From contig CALGNZ010000040.1 of the NCBI GenBank assembly GCA_937957915.1, forward strand, positions 1 through 64,000: a stretch of DNA of 64,000 nucleotides, written 5' to 3'. Numbering within the stretch: the stretch's first letter is position 1; each line of letters opens with the position of its first letter. The position numbers and the translations under genes are program-made. The notes beneath the pieces were generated by a model. That model did not search any database. It saw nothing but the letters and a program-made list of their open reading frames with translations, and was not told the origin of the DNA. The stretch is from an uncultured Granulosicoccaceae bacterium. Its GTDB lineage: Bacteria; Pseudomonadota; Gammaproteobacteria; Granulosicoccales; Granulosicoccaceae. Shown here piece by piece: positions 10,231 through 20,842 of the stretch.

Positions 10231-11655
10231 ATGAACTCAATCTCTGTTCGACTGTTACTTGCCGCGGCGCTTGTCATGGCTGTTTTTATCGGGGTGACAA
10301 CGCTTGCCATCCAACACACGGTTGACCAACGTGCAGAGACCGCCTCCTTCGAACGCATGCAGGGGCAGATCTACGCGCTACTCGGCAGTACAGACATTGA
10401 CCCTAGCGGCGCTATATCTGTAGACAATGCAGACATGCCAAACCCCCGCATGCGTCAGCCTATGTCGGGGCACTATGCTGAGGTGCGTGACTACAACCTG
10501 GCGCAGGTTTGGCGCTCACCGTCACTGACGTCAGAACTGCCAAGCAGTGGCGAAGGTGCTATCGGCCAGTGGATTTTTACCAAAGAAGAACATCCACAAC
10601 TGGGACCTCTGTTTATATTGCGTTTCGCTGTCGAATGGCTGCTGCCAGAGGGCGACATTGCCGCCTACCAGTTCATTGTTGGCGACAGCCGTAAAGAATT
10701 TAACCATCAACAAAGCACATTCAATCGCAACCTGTGGATTTCTATGCTAACCATGGGCGCATTGCTGCTCATGTCTATTGCATTGATTCTGGCCTGGGGA
10801 CTGAGCCCCATTCGGCGTATTTCACGACAACTGAATCAAGTGGAGAATGGCACACGAGAATCTCTGCCTAACACTGTGCCCGTTGAGTTGCACCCGTTAA
10901 CCAGTCGTATAAACGCGTTGATCGCCAGTGAACGTGGCAGACAAAAGAGATATCGGCATACCCTGGACGATCTGGCCCACAGCCTAAAAACACCACTCAG
11001 TGTGTTAAGAAATATCGGCGTTGAATCTGACGCCGAAATAACCCGCCAGGCCACCCGCATGGAACAGATTATCGGTTATCACATTAAGCGTGCAGACGCT
11101 GGCACCCGCCGCTTACTGACACCACCAATCAAGGTGGCGCCAACGGCTGAAAGAATTATTCGCACACTTAAGAAAGTGTACCGCGACCGCACTATCGAGT
11201 TTTACAACAAGATTGATGCGGCTGATCAGCTGCGTATCGAAGAAGCAGATCTCATGGAGCTGCTTGGCAATCTGCTGGAAAACGCCTGTAAATACGGAGC
11301 CTCAATCATTGAACTCACGCTTGTCAATGATGCCACTGGCAAGCACCCGGGCGGACTCCTGCCAGAGGCCATAAAGCAACGCAGCAGGCGTAGTTTTTTA
11401 GCTAAAAACAGTGCCGATACCAACCTCGTGCATGTGTACATTGATGACAATGGTCAGGGGTTTCCGGCAGATCAGGTTGATAATTTAATTACCCGGGGAG
11501 TACGTGCTGATACCAGACGCGAAGGACAGGGAATCGGTCTGGCCATAAGCAATGAACTGGTAGAGAACTACGGCGGCACCATCACTCTGAGCCAAAGCCC
11601 TTTTGGTGGCGCACGTGTGTGCATTACGATGCCTGCAGTGGTTAACCCTGAATAA
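10231..11655 (+). CDS. Sensor histidine kinase (PhoQ-like)
   Basis: Two TM segments, HAMP, DDLAHSLKTPLSVL H-box, NLLENACKYG N-box, DNGQGF and GQGIGLAI G-boxes. Confidence 0.95.
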   Translation: MNSISVRLLLAAALVMAVFIGVTTLAIQHTVDQRAETASFERMQGQIYALLGSTDIDPSGAISVDNADMPNPRMRQPMSGHYAEVRDYNLAQVWRSPSLTSELPSSGEGAIGQWIFTKEEHPQLGPLFILRFAVEWLLPEGDIAAYQFIVGDSRKEFNHQQSTFNRNLWISMLTMGALLLMSIALILAWGLSPIRRISRQLNQVENGTRESLPNTVPVELHPLTSRINALIASERGRQKRYRHTLDDLAHSLKTPLSVLRNIGVESDAEITRQATRMEQIIGYHIKRADAGTRRLLTPPIKVAPTAERIIRTLKKVYRDRTIEFYNKIDAADQLRIEEADLMELLGNLLENACKYGASIIELTLVNDATGKHPGGLLPEAIKQRSRRSFLAKNSADTNLVHVYIDDNGQGFPADQVDNLITRGVRADTRREGQGIGLAISNELVENYGGTITLSQSPFGGARVCITMPAVVNPE

Positions 11656-11700
11656 ACCGCACGACGCAGGTAAATCTGAATACAGCGTTTAGCCTCAGGC

Positions 11701-11706
11701 TATAAT
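11701..11706 (+). promoter_or_regulatory. Candidate -10 box TATAAT upstream of SBP-like gene
   Basis: Perfect TATAAT 34 nt before the ATG at 11740; -35 not convincing. Confidence 0.4.
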
Positions 11707-11739
11707 GTGCCAACCTTCATTCGTACTTGATTGCACAAC

Positions 11740-12531
11740 ATGACCGATCTGTCCCATGCCATCGCAAAAGTAAAGTCCACCCTGCCGGCTGTAGACAATG
11801 GAATTGCACAGGCCCTTGCACCTACCGGCACATTGCGCGTCGGCATCAATTTGAGTAATTTTCTACTGGTTACCGGCGAGTCTGAAAACGGACAACCTGT
11901 TGGTGTATCTCCCGACATCGCGAAGGTACTCGCTGACCTGATAAACTGTGAAGTCGACTATCGATGTTTTGCATCACCCGGTGAAGTCGCTGACGCTGTT
12001 GGAGATGACGCCGCGGGAGAAAACCAGTGGGATATCGGCAACATTGGCGCAGATCCGGCGCGGGCCGCGTTTATCGCATTTACCGATGCCTACTGCGAAA
12101 TAGAAAGCACTTGTCTGGTGCCGGCCGGCTCGGACATAAAGTCGTTTGCACAAGTGGATCAGCCCGGCATTCGCATCGCCACAAAACATCGCGCCGCCTA
12201 TACGCTGTGGCTCGAACGCAATCTACAACAGGCAGAACTTGTGCAGGTTGAATCGATCGATGCATCTTTTGACGCTTTTGTTGATCAAAAGCTCGAGGTG
12301 CTGGCAGGTTTGCGCCCACGCTTGCTCGACGACGTTAAGCGACTGCCCGGCGCGTGCGTATTGGATGACAAGTTCGCTGCCGTGCAGCAGGCCATTGGTA
12401 CCCCCAATAACCGCGACCCGGCTGGCGCGTCTTACCTGCAGCTGTTTGTTAATGCGGCAAAGCAATCCGGCCTTGTACAGGCACTTATCGATAACCATGG
12501 CGTCAATGGTAAACTATCCGTTGCACCGTAA
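11740..12531 (+). CDS. Solute-binding protein family 3-like domain protein without obvious signal peptide
   Basis: LRVGINLSNFLL...GVSPDIAKVLA SBP_bac_3-like N-lobe; N-terminus MTDLSHAIAKVKSTL is hydrophilic. Confidence 0.7.
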   Translation: MTDLSHAIAKVKSTLPAVDNGIAQALAPTGTLRVGINLSNFLLVTGESENGQPVGVSPDIAKVLADLINCEVDYRCFASPGEVADAVGDDAAGENQWDIGNIGADPARAAFIAFTDAYCEIESTCLVPAGSDIKSFAQVDQPGIRIATKHRAAYTLWLERNLQQAELVQVESIDASFDAFVDQKLEVLAGLRPRLLDDVKRLPGACVLDDKFAAVQQAIGTPNNRDPAGASYLQLFVNAAKQSGLVQALIDNHGVNGKLSVAP

Positions 12532-12563
12532 AACAAACCAGCCACGCTTGTAATAACGCGAAC

Positions 12564-12595
12564 TCGTAAGAACACAAAGTCGTAAGAACACAAAG
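12564..12595. repeat. Perfect 16-bp tandem duplication (tcgtaagaacacaaag x2)
   Basis: Direct reading of 12564-12579 and 12580-12595. Confidence 0.95.
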
Positions 12596-12662
12596 CTCCA
12601 AAAATAGAACGAACCTAAACTAACCATGCTCGCAACGACGCGAGCCAGCCTGGATACCTGTC

Positions 12663-13847
12663 ATGAAAGATGCTGTGATTGTCTCAACTGCCCGCACCCC
12701 GATCGGGCGTGCCTTTCGCGGCGCACTGAATAACATTAAATCCCCCACCATGATGGCTCACGCAATCACTCACGCGGTTGATCGCAGCGCTGTCGACCCG
12801 GCAGAGATTGACGATGTGGTGATTGGTACCGTACTGACCGCCGGCACAGCAGGCAGCAACATCGCCCGGCATGCCTCTCTGGCAGCAAACTTACCGGCCA
12901 CCGTCTCTGCGCAAACAATGGATCGCCAGTGCTCATCCGGCCTGATGGCAATCGCCACCGCAGCAAAACAAATCATGGTCGACGGTATGCAAGTGTGCGT
13001 CGCCGGTGGCCAGGACAACATATCCGGTGTGCAAAAGCAGTATCTCGGCTGGAGCGCTGAGGAGATGGATCCGAACGTCACAGCCCATGCAAAGCATGCC
13101 TATATGCCGATGCTGAAAACCGCTGAGTACGTCGCTGATAAATACTCTATCAGCCGTGAGGTTCAGGATGAATACTCGTTCGCTTCTCAACAACGAACGG
13201 CAGCTGCACAACAAGCCGGAAAATTTGACGACGAAATTGTCGCAATCTCTGCGACGAAAGCCATCGTAGACAAAGAGACAGGCGCGGTCAGCTACGAGGA
13301 CGTAACGCTCGAAAAAGACGAGGGTAACCGCCCGGAAACAACCCTCGAAGGTCTGCAGTCGCTGAATCCGGTGCTCGAGAATGGCGTAATAACCGCCGGA
13401 AATGCCAGCCAGCTCTCCGATGGTGCATCAGCCTGCGTAATAATGGATGGCAAACTGGCGGAACAACGCAATCTGGCACCGCTGGGTATCTATCGGGGTA
13501 TGTCCGTTGCCGGCACCGAACCGGAACAAATGGGCATCGGCCCTGTGTTTGCGATACCCAAACTGTTAAAGCAGCACGGTTTAAAAGTTGATGATATCGG
13601 CCTTTGGGAGCTCAACGAAGCGTTCGCCGTGCAATGCCTGTACTGCCGCGACGAACTGGGTATCGACCCGGATAAATACAACGTCAATGGCGGCTCCATC
13701 TCCATTGGCCACCCCTACGGTATGACAGGCGCGCGCACTGCAGGTCACGCGTTGATAGAAGGCAAACGCCGTGGCGTAAAATATGTGGTCGTGAGTATGT
13801 GCGTCGGTGGCGGCATGGGTGCGGCGGCATTGTTTGAAGTGGCGTAA
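12663..13847 (+). CDS. Acetyl-CoA C-acyltransferase (thiolase)
   Basis: [22 protein letters not shown] active Cys, [28 protein letters not shown]. Confidence 0.95.
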   Translation: MKDAVIVSTARTPIGRAFRGALNNIKSPTMMAHAITHAVDRSAVDPAEIDDVVIGTVLTAGTAGSNIARHASLAANLPATVSAQTMDRQCSSGLMAIATAAKQIMVDGMQVCVAGGQDNISGVQKQYLGWSAEEMDPNVTAHAKHAYMPMLKTAEYVADKYSISREVQDEYSFASQQRTAAAQQAGKFDDEIVAISATKAIVDKETGAVSYEDVTLEKDEGNRPETTLEGLQSLNPVLENGVITAGNASQLSDGASACVIMDGKLAEQRNLAPLGIYRGMSVAGTEPEQMGIGPVFAIPKLLKQHGLKVDDIGLWELNEAFAVQCLYCRDELGIDPDKYNVNGGSISIGHPYGMTGARTAGHALIEGKRRGVKYVVVSMCVGGGMGAAALFEVA

Positions 13848-13860
13848 CCGCCAAGGCACC

Positions 13861-13899
13861 GAGCACGAGCACAGAGCACAGAGCACAGAGCACAGAGCA
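13861..13899. repeat. 7-bp tandem repeat (gagcaca, about 5 copies)
   Basis: gagcac-gagcaca x4-gagca followed by an A-run, just after the thiolase stop. Confidence 0.95.
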
Positions 13900-13925
13900 A
13901 AAAAAGCTACCTGCGCTGAGAACAA

Positions 13926-13961
13926 CAGTGCAACACCGCCTCAACAGGTTGTGTTGCACTG
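13926..13961. repeat. Long hairpin in convergent gap (CAGTGCAACAC ... GTGTTGCACTG)
   Basis: 11-bp perfect outer stem, one mismatch, 4-bp inner stem (one G-T), CAAC loop; no T-tract. Confidence 0.8.
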
Positions 13962-14013
13962 ATTCAAATCAACTCGGCGGATTCATCGATCAGGGAAGCT
14001 TGCGCTGTGGTGT

Positions 14014-14760
14014 TCAGCTAAAGCCTGTGCTCACGGCCTCAGCGAGCACCCGCTGCACATTCGCAACCGAGCCGCGCACATTAGCTTCGATATCACTGAA
14101 ACTGATGCCGTTAACAGATTTGCCCGCAGCCCGATTCACCACCATCGCACAGCAGGCGTAATCGATACCCAGTTCGCGCGCCAGCGATGTCTCGGGCATT
14201 CCGGTCATGCCTACAATCGTGCAGCCGTCGCGTTCCATGCGCACAATTTCTGCGGCGGTCTCTAGCCTTGGCCCCTGCGTTACGCCATAAACACCGTTCG
14301 GAATATGTGCCACACCCGCCTTCTCTGCTGCGGCCAGCAATCGTTCGCGAACACTCGACGCATAGGGCTCGGTAACGTCGATGTGTTCAAACTTGTCCCT
14401 TGTTCCTGAATGAAACGTGTGTGCTCGCCCGTAGGTGTAGTCGATAATTTGATCAGGAATAACGATAGCCTGGTCTACGCAATCGTCAGTAATACCGCCA
14501 ACCGCCGCCAGCGCGATGGTGTGAGTAACCCCGATCTCGTGCAGCGCCTGAATATTTGCCCGGTAGTTGACCAGATGCGGCGGAATAGTATGCCTGCGGC
14601 CGTGTCGCGCAAGAAAGATGACATCAACACCATTCAACTCGCCGTGAATCAGCGGACATGAAGGCGCACCATAGGGTGTTTTTACCATCTCCCGGTGATG
14701 CACCGTCAGTCCGGGCATACTGGTAACACCGGTGCCACCGATAATCGCGATTTTGGCCAT
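14014..14760 (-). CDS. S-methyl-5'-thioinosine phosphorylase / MTAP-family phosphorylase
   Basis: GGTG, ARHG.RH.IPPH.VNYRANI, GPR.ETAAEI, GMTGMPE; adjacent to nagZ as recalled for Pseudomonas. Confidence 0.85.
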   Translation of the reverse strand: MAKIAIIGGTGVTSMPGLTVHHREMVKTPYGAPSCPLIHGELNGVDVIFLARHGRRHTIPPHLVNYRANIQALHEIGVTHTIALAAVGGITDDCVDQAIVIPDQIIDYTYGRAHTFHSGTRDKFEHIDVTEPYASSVRERLLAAAEKAGVAHIPNGVYGVTQGPRLETAAEIVRMERDGCTIVGMTGMPETSLARELGIDYACCAMVVNRAAGKSVNGISFSDIEANVRGSVANVQRVLAEAVSTGFS

Positions 14761-14813
14761 TGCTTAGAACCTGTTGGTATCAGTCGAGGAACGAATAGGA
14801 ATAGAACGCTGTA

Positions 14814-15866
14814 TCAGCGCTCTGACTGGCTGGACAGCAATTGTAACCGAGACTGAATCTGTTTCTGTTTTCCAGCACCCAACTTTCGTGCGGGTTCACG
14901 ACGCCGCAGGGTCAACCGGCGTGCTACCTGTACCGGGTCGCCAACACGGATCTCAACGTTCTCGCAGGCTCGCACAGCCGCCTGCCGATCATTACAAATC
15001 AGCGCCACATCAGTGCCCGCATTTATTGCCAGCAGCGCCGTCTCCGACTGATGAGCTATCCCGGTCGCAGCACCCATTGACAAATCATCGCTGACAATGG
15101 CCCCGCTATACCCAAGCCGCCGACGCAATACTTCCTGCTGCCAAAACACCGATAAACTGGCCGGCATCTCATCGACTGTGCTGTAGATTACATGCGCCGG
15201 CATAACGGCTGCCGCGTCGCCGACAAGCTGTGCGAACGGCTGCATTTCAGAACCAGCGATCTGCTCGTATTCACGAGGGTCTGTAGCAAACCCGAGGTGT
15301 GTATCATTTTGTACCCCGCCGTGACCTGGAAAATGTTTGATAACGCCGACCATACCGCCTTCGCGGTAACCCGCCAGTGCCGCCCTTGCGAGCTCCACGA
15401 CACCTGTAACCGAACTGTGCAACGCTCGATCGCCAATCACCGATGACACCTCGTGGTCAATGTCCACACAGGGCGAGAAACTGAAATCGATATCGCAACT
15501 GGCCAGTTCCAAGGCCACCAAATGACAGGTGTCGGTTAGTAAGCTGCAAGCCTGACCGGCCTCCGTTTCATACAGGTTACCAAACTGGCGCATCGGCGGG
15601 ATTGCGGTGAAACCGTCGCGAAAACGTTGTACACGCCCTCCCTCGTGATCAACGGCTATTAGTAACTCGCCAGATCGGGCTGCCCGAATTTGCGCCACCA
15701 GTCGCTGAAGCTGAGCCTTGTTGTCGTAATTGCGCGTGAACAACACAATGCCACCAACGCTGGGATGCGCTATCAACTCGCGGTCTTCGCCAGTTAACTC
15801 AACGCCCTCAACATCTACCATCAGCGGGCCCGGATCAATTATCTGCCCCGGATCAATTTTATTCAT
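14814..15866 (-). CDS. nagZ: Beta-N-acetylhexosaminidase NagZ
   Basis: GH3: AVDHEGGRVQRF, KHFPGHGGVQNDTH, SDDLSMGA. Confidence 0.93.
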   Translation of the reverse strand: MNKIDPGQIIDPGPLMVDVEGVELTGEDRELIAHPSVGGIVLFTRNYDNKAQLQRLVAQIRAARSGELLIAVDHEGGRVQRFRDGFTAIPPMRQFGNLYETEAGQACSLLTDTCHLVALELASCDIDFSFSPCVDIDHEVSSVIGDRALHSSVTGVVELARAALAGYREGGMVGVIKHFPGHGGVQNDTHLGFATDPREYEQIAGSEMQPFAQLVGDAAAVMPAHVIYSTVDEMPASLSVFWQQEVLRRRLGYSGAIVSDDLSMGAATGIAHQSETALLAINAGTDVALICNDRQAAVRACENVEIRVGDPVQVARRLTLRRREPARKLGAGKQKQIQSRLQLLSSQSER

Positions 15867-16405
15867 AAGAGATGCGCAGAGTTAAGGTGCATGCTTGCAA
15901 CGTGCATTGTGAGACACACGGACAGGTGAAAAGAACAGCCAAATTAGAGCCTCAAATAGAACAGCCCAACCAAGGGAAATTCAGCACTTCGGCCCCCGCA
16001 ACGAGGCGCCATAAAGACTCATTTTCCCTGCCATTCATCTGACAGCGTGACACAAATTTGCCGCTGTATCGCTTGCCTCATGGATAACTGTCACCGGCCT
16101 AAACACGTTCGCGCCAGTGTCGACGATCCATTCACCACCTCAGTTCAACCCGTGCACATTCAGTTTGTTGCCCGGGGTTAGCTGAGAGATCAACCGGCGT
16201 GCCCTGCCTGCTCTCTGACAGAAACCCGATTCAGGCAGAGCGACAACACCCAAAAGTTGCCCGGCGCACGCTGTTTGATCCGTTATACTGCTTCCGTAGA
16301 CACTGGATCTTCTTATTGCCGCTGCCACTTGCAACCAATGTAGTGAACACTAAACATTTCCATACACGTGATGCAGAACCATTGCACATTGCCGAGGACT
16401 AACAC

Positions 16406-17287
16406 TTGTCCAGCCGAATGTTGTCCCTGTTTCTTGCAATTGTCCCTCAGATCTGGCGTTCGCTGCTTCGCGTACTATTAACTGGAGCAACAATCGCCAC
16501 TGCCAATGCACAATCGGTCGAGGACAACAGCATAGAAACAGTGAATACGCCCCGCGGCACGCCATCACAGGCACAACGCGCGGTCACTTCACCGGATTGG
16601 GGGCGGGTGCAACCGATTCTCAGCGACAACCAGCACGAATTTGCCTTTGCCCGTTTGGTCTACAACGGCGACGACAGCGACGGCTGGGGGCCACGCTGGC
16701 GCGTTGACTGGCCGGAAGCCGAGACACATTTACTGGCGGGTATTGATCGACTGACACGTGTCGATGCAAACCCACAGGGTGTGCTGGTGCAACTGGGTGA
16801 CGACGCCATTTTTGACTACCCGTGGCTCTATGCAGTCGAGGTGGGTGCATTATCGCTGAATGATTTCGAAGCGGCGCGGCTCAGGGAGTATCTGTTGCGC
16901 GGTGGATTTTTAATGGTGGACGATTTTCACGGACCATTTCAATGGGACAACTTCGCCTATGCGATGCAACAGGTTTTCCCGGACAGACGTATTAAACAGC
17001 TTGCATCGAATGATGAAATTTTTCATGTGCTCTACGAGCTCAACGAGCGCAGGCAGATACCCGGGCTCAGACCTTTGCGTGAAGGCAGAACCTGGGAGCG
17101 AGGGGGCAACGTGCCACACTGGCGCGGTATCGTCGACGACAATGGTCGTGTGATGGTGGCAATTAACTTTAATATGGATTTAGGCGACGCATGGGAGCAC
17201 GCTGATTGGCCGGAATATCCGGAGCCCTATTCGGCGATGGCCTATCGCTTTGCTGTGAACTATGTAATCTACTCAATGACTCACTAA
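16406..17287 (+). CDS. DUF4159 domain protein, exported
   Basis: FAFARLVYNGDD...LREYLLRGGFLMVDDFHG...YRFAVNYVIYSMTH; signal-like N-terminus; TTG start. Confidence 0.8.
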   Translation: MSSRMLSLFLAIVPQIWRSLLRVLLTGATIATANAQSVEDNSIETVNTPRGTPSQAQRAVTSPDWGRVQPILSDNQHEFAFARLVYNGDDSDGWGPRWRVDWPEAETHLLAGIDRLTRVDANPQGVLVQLGDDAIFDYPWLYAVEVGALSLNDFEAARLREYLLRGGFLMVDDFHGPFQWDNFAYAMQQVFPDRRIKQLASNDEIFHVLYELNERRQIPGLRPLREGRTWERGGNVPHWRGIVDDNGRVMVAINFNMDLGDAWEHADWPEYPEPYSAMAYRFAVNYVIYSMTH

Positions 17288-17354
17288 TGATAGATAACCG
17301 ACAACAACAACATATGGCAGGTCTTGATGTTCACTAGTGAGAGTAACCCACTCC

Positions 17355-19787
17355 ATGTTTGAATGGCTGTTCAAGTATCCCAAAAGCGATTTTGATGCGG
17401 GTGAACTCAGCCTTGCTTCAACCTGGCCAACCTGGCTGCTGTGGCTGTTGTTACTGGCAACGGCGCTCGTCCTGTGCGTGAGTCTCTGGCAACAGCGCCA
17501 ACAGCTCACTGTCGGCAAACGATGGTTGCTGGGTATTGTGCAATTCGCCATGCTGGCTGTGATCTGCGGTCTGTTATGGCAGCCTGTGCTTGGTGTCAAA
17601 GCACTGTTACCTGGTGAAAACGTAGTGGCCGTGCTGGTCGACAACTCGGGCAGCATGGGTTACCAGCACGACGGTGAAAGCAGACTACAGCAAGCCATAG
17701 ACAGTGTCGGCGACGACGGCTTGCTGGCAGACCTTAAACGCAACTTCTCGGTGCGCCTCGCGTCATTCGGTGATCAGCTTCAGTGGCTGGAAAATCTTGA
17801 TAACCTGCCAGCCGCAAGTAGTCAGAGCAATATTGCCGGAACCCTGCTCGATGTTCTGGGTCAGGCGCGCAGTCAGCCGCTGGCAGCCGTCGTTGTAGCC
17901 ACGGACGGCAGTGACAATTCACCACTGTTTGGCGCGAGCGACGGTAACGGCAAGCAAAAGCGCGATTTCTGGCAGCAACTGGCAGCGTTCGATGTACCGG
18001 TTCATACCGTAGGAGTCGGCAGAGAAGCGATGCCGGAGGACACCGAAATAGTCGATATCGACCTGGCCGATTCAACCCTGCCTGGTTCAGTTGAACAAGC
18101 ACGCATCACTGTGCGACACGGCACCCAGGAAACCGTCAGAATCAAAGTCTATTCCGGTGACGACATTGTTGCCCTGCAAGACCTTGCGTTGCCAGGCACC
18201 ACCGGCCAGTCAACACTGGCAATTGATCTCGACGCCAACGAAGCTGGCTTGCGCGAGTTGCGCTTTGAGATCGAAGCTGACGATGATGATCCGGTGGTCG
18301 CCAATAACAGCAGGCGCAAACTTCTGCAGGTCGCCGACCAGCAGCGCAGCATTCTATACTTCGAAGGCGAGCCGCGATGGGAATACAAGTTTATTCGCCG
18401 CGCTGTTGCCGACTCACCAGGCCTCGCGCTCACCACGATACTGCGCACCACTCCCAATAAGTTTTACCGGCAGGGAGTCAAAAGCGCAGACCAACATGCT
18501 GACGGCTTCCCTGATAACAAGCGCGAACTCTACGCCTACGATGCACTGATCATAGGCAATGTCGAATCAATCTCGCTGACGCCGGCTCAACAGCAACTGA
18601 TTCATGACTACGTTGCCGAACGCGGCGGTTCACTGTTAATGCTGGCCGGAAAAAACGCGCTGTCTGACGGCGGCTGGCAGAACAGCCCGGTCGCCTCCGC
18701 ACTACCCGTTACGCTGGAAGTATCGTCCAAACCCACATTTGCACGAATACGCGCCAAGGCAACGGTTACGGTGAGCGGTATGCACTCGCCTGTCACTCAG
18801 CTCGACAATGACCCCGAAGTCAACCTGCAACGCTGGGCCGATATGCCGGAACTGGCAGATTTTCAGCGCACCGGAGCGCTCAAGCCTGGAGCCACCGCAC
18901 TTTTGGGAGTCGAGCTGGCGCAGGGCAGCTATCCCCTGCTTTCATTTCAGCGCTACGGGAAAGGCAGCAGCTATCTGCTGGCGACCAGCGGCACCTGGCG
19001 CTGGCAAATGCAGTTGCCATCTGAAGACCAGAGTCACGAAGTGTTCTGGAAGCAGCTGTTGCAATCGATTAGTGCGGCATCGGTACAAAGACTTCAGGCC
19101 AGCACAGACAAGCCGGTGTATCTCGATAACAATCGCATTGAGGTTATGGCGAACTATCTCGATGAAGAGTTCGAGCCAGTATCAAGTGCCGACATATTTG
19201 CAACACTGACCGCACCGGATGGCAGCAGTAAAACAGTGGCACTGAACCCGAGCTCCACCACGGCTGGCGCCTATCAGGCAGAGATTGAAGCGGACATCAA
19301 TGGCAGCTGGAAGCTGGAGATAGCGGCTTCCCTGAACGATGGCTCCGGTGATACAGCTACAGATACCGTGTCTAATGCAACAATGTCTAATGCAACAACA
19401 CCTGGAGAATCAACATCTGCCGAAACAACGGCTACGGTGAACAACGGAGAGAGCGCCGCCCCTGCACGTCAGAGTAACAACAGCAGCGCCGCAGATGACA
19501 CAAGCATATCAACGCAAACACGATGGATCTATCGCGAGGACGGCTCTGCAGAAAATTACGGCCTGCCGCAAAATTCCGCTTTTTTAAAACGAGTTGCCAG
19601 TGAAACCGGCGGGCAATACTGGCCACTTAGCGCCGTCAGCGGAGCGGCTGATGCCATTCGAGAGGCCCGCACAGGTATCGTCCGTCAACAAACGCTACCG
19701 CTTTGGAACGCACCGTTTTTCTTTCTACTGCTGTTAGGCCTGAAATTGCTTGAGTGGGTGTTGCGCCTGTACTGGGGCAGACTATGA
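17355..19787 (+). CDS. VWA-domain, glutamine-amidotransferase-like membrane protein
   Basis: N-terminal TMs, VLVDNSGSMG MIDAS motif, GATase-like segment (LLMLAGKNALSDGGW), C-terminal TM. Confidence 0.8.
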   Translation: MFEWLFKYPKSDFDAGELSLASTWPTWLLWLLLLATALVLCVSLWQQRQQLTVGKRWLLGIVQFAMLAVICGLLWQPVLGVKALLPGENVVAVLVDNSGSMGYQHDGESRLQQAIDSVGDDGLLADLKRNFSVRLASFGDQLQWLENLDNLPAASSQSNIAGTLLDVLGQARSQPLAAVVVATDGSDNSPLFGASDGNGKQKRDFWQQLAAFDVPVHTVGVGREAMPEDTEIVDIDLADSTLPGSVEQARITVRHGTQETVRIKVYSGDDIVALQDLALPGTTGQSTLAIDLDANEAGLRELRFEIEADDDDPVVANNSRRKLLQVADQQRSILYFEGEPRWEYKFIRRAVADSPGLALTTILRTTPNKFYRQGVKSADQHADGFPDNKRELYAYDALIIGNVESISLTPAQQQLIHDYVAERGGSLLMLAGKNALSDGGWQNSPVASALPVTLEVSSKPTFARIRAKATVTVSGMHSPVTQLDNDPEVNLQRWADMPELADFQRTGALKPGATALLGVELAQGSYPLLSFQRYGKGSSYLLATSGTWRWQMQLPSEDQSHEVFWKQLLQSISAASVQRLQASTDKPVYLDNNRIEVMANYLDEEFEPVSSADIFATLTAPDGSSKTVALNPSSTTAGAYQAEIEADINGSWKLEIAASLNDGSGDTATDTVSNATMSNATTPGESTSAETTATVNNGESAAPARQSNNSSAADDTSISTQTRWIYREDGSAENYGLPQNSAFLKRVASETGGQYWPLSAVSGAADAIREARTGIVRQQTLPLWNAPFFFLLLLGLKLLEWVLRLYWGRL

Positions 19788-20842
19788 ATAACCGACAAAC
19801 AACCTCGCGCAACGTCTTGGCAACTATGGCGCTGTTGGCTCCTCTTTATTTGTTACAGGCGCCAGCAGCTATTGCCCAAACGGCCAAAACAATTGTGGTA
19901 TCAGGCCTTGGCGGTAACGCGGCGTATGATGAGCAATTTACGGAATTCAGTAACGCCATTGCAGACCACGCAAGGCAGCTGAGCAAAGAAGAGTCAGACG
20001 TCATTTTGCTGCAAGGCGAGCAAGCAACCAAACAGTCAATACTAGAGGCTTTTTCTGATCTTCAGCAGCACACCACAGACGACTCTATAAGAATTTTCCT
20101 GATCGGGCATGGCAGCTTTGATGGCAACGAGTACAAATACAATATTCCCGGACCCGATTTAACCGGCACCGAACTGATTGACGCGGTCAATCAGCTGCCC
20201 GCCAGTCAGCAGCTACTGGTGCTGGCAACCAGCGCCAGTGGCGCGGTGCTCGAGCCACTGGCTGCCGCTCACCGCGTTGTTATCACTGCCACCAAAAACG
20301 GACGTGAACGCAATGCGGTTAAGTTCACTGAACATCTGGTTACCGGTATGGCAGACCCCTCTGCAGATCTGGACAAAGACGAAACCATCAGTGCGCAGGA
20401 ATTATTTCAATACGTTGAACGCGCCGTCGCAAAGCACTATGAAGGCGAGAAGCTTCTGGCTTCCGAACATGCCAGACTCAGCGGCGACAACGCAGTAACA
20501 ATCGAACTGGCCAGATACGGCACGCTGTTAGCCAATCAGGCGGAGATCTCCGAAGATCTGATTGCAGAGCGCCAGCAAATCTCTGCGCAAATCTCATCGC
20601 TGCGCAACCGCAAGGCTGATCTTACTGAAGATGAGTATTTTGATCAGTTGCAATCATTGATGCTGGAACTTGCAACCATACAACGCGCTATCGATACGCC
20701 TGCCTCGGCTCCGGATCAAACTCTGGAACAGACCACGGAACAGGCACCAGAACAGACTCCAGCGCTGGCGCCCTCACCACCGGCAGACGATAACGCGATT
20801 CCGGCACCTTCCGACGACGAGGTAACACCCGGTGTTGAATAA
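19784..20842 (+). CDS. Exported caspase/C13-fold-like protein, putative pseudo-protease
   Basis: Signal peptide; IFLIGHGSFDG His block; LLVLATSASGAVLE at the position of the usual DACxSG block; ATGA overlap with the preceding stop. Confidence 0.65.
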   Translation: MNNRQTTSRNVLATMALLAPLYLLQAPAAIAQTAKTIVVSGLGGNAAYDEQFTEFSNAIADHARQLSKEESDVILLQGEQATKQSILEAFSDLQQHTTDDSIRIFLIGHGSFDGNEYKYNIPGPDLTGTELIDAVNQLPASQQLLVLATSASGAVLEPLAAAHRVVITATKNGRERNAVKFTEHLVTGMADPSADLDKDETISAQELFQYVERAVAKHYEGEKLLASEHARLSGDNAVTIELARYGTLLANQAEISEDLIAERQQISAQISSLRNRKADLTEDEYFDQLQSLMLELATIQRAIDTPASAPDQTLEQTTEQAPEQTPALAPSPPADDNAIPAPSDDEVTPGVE

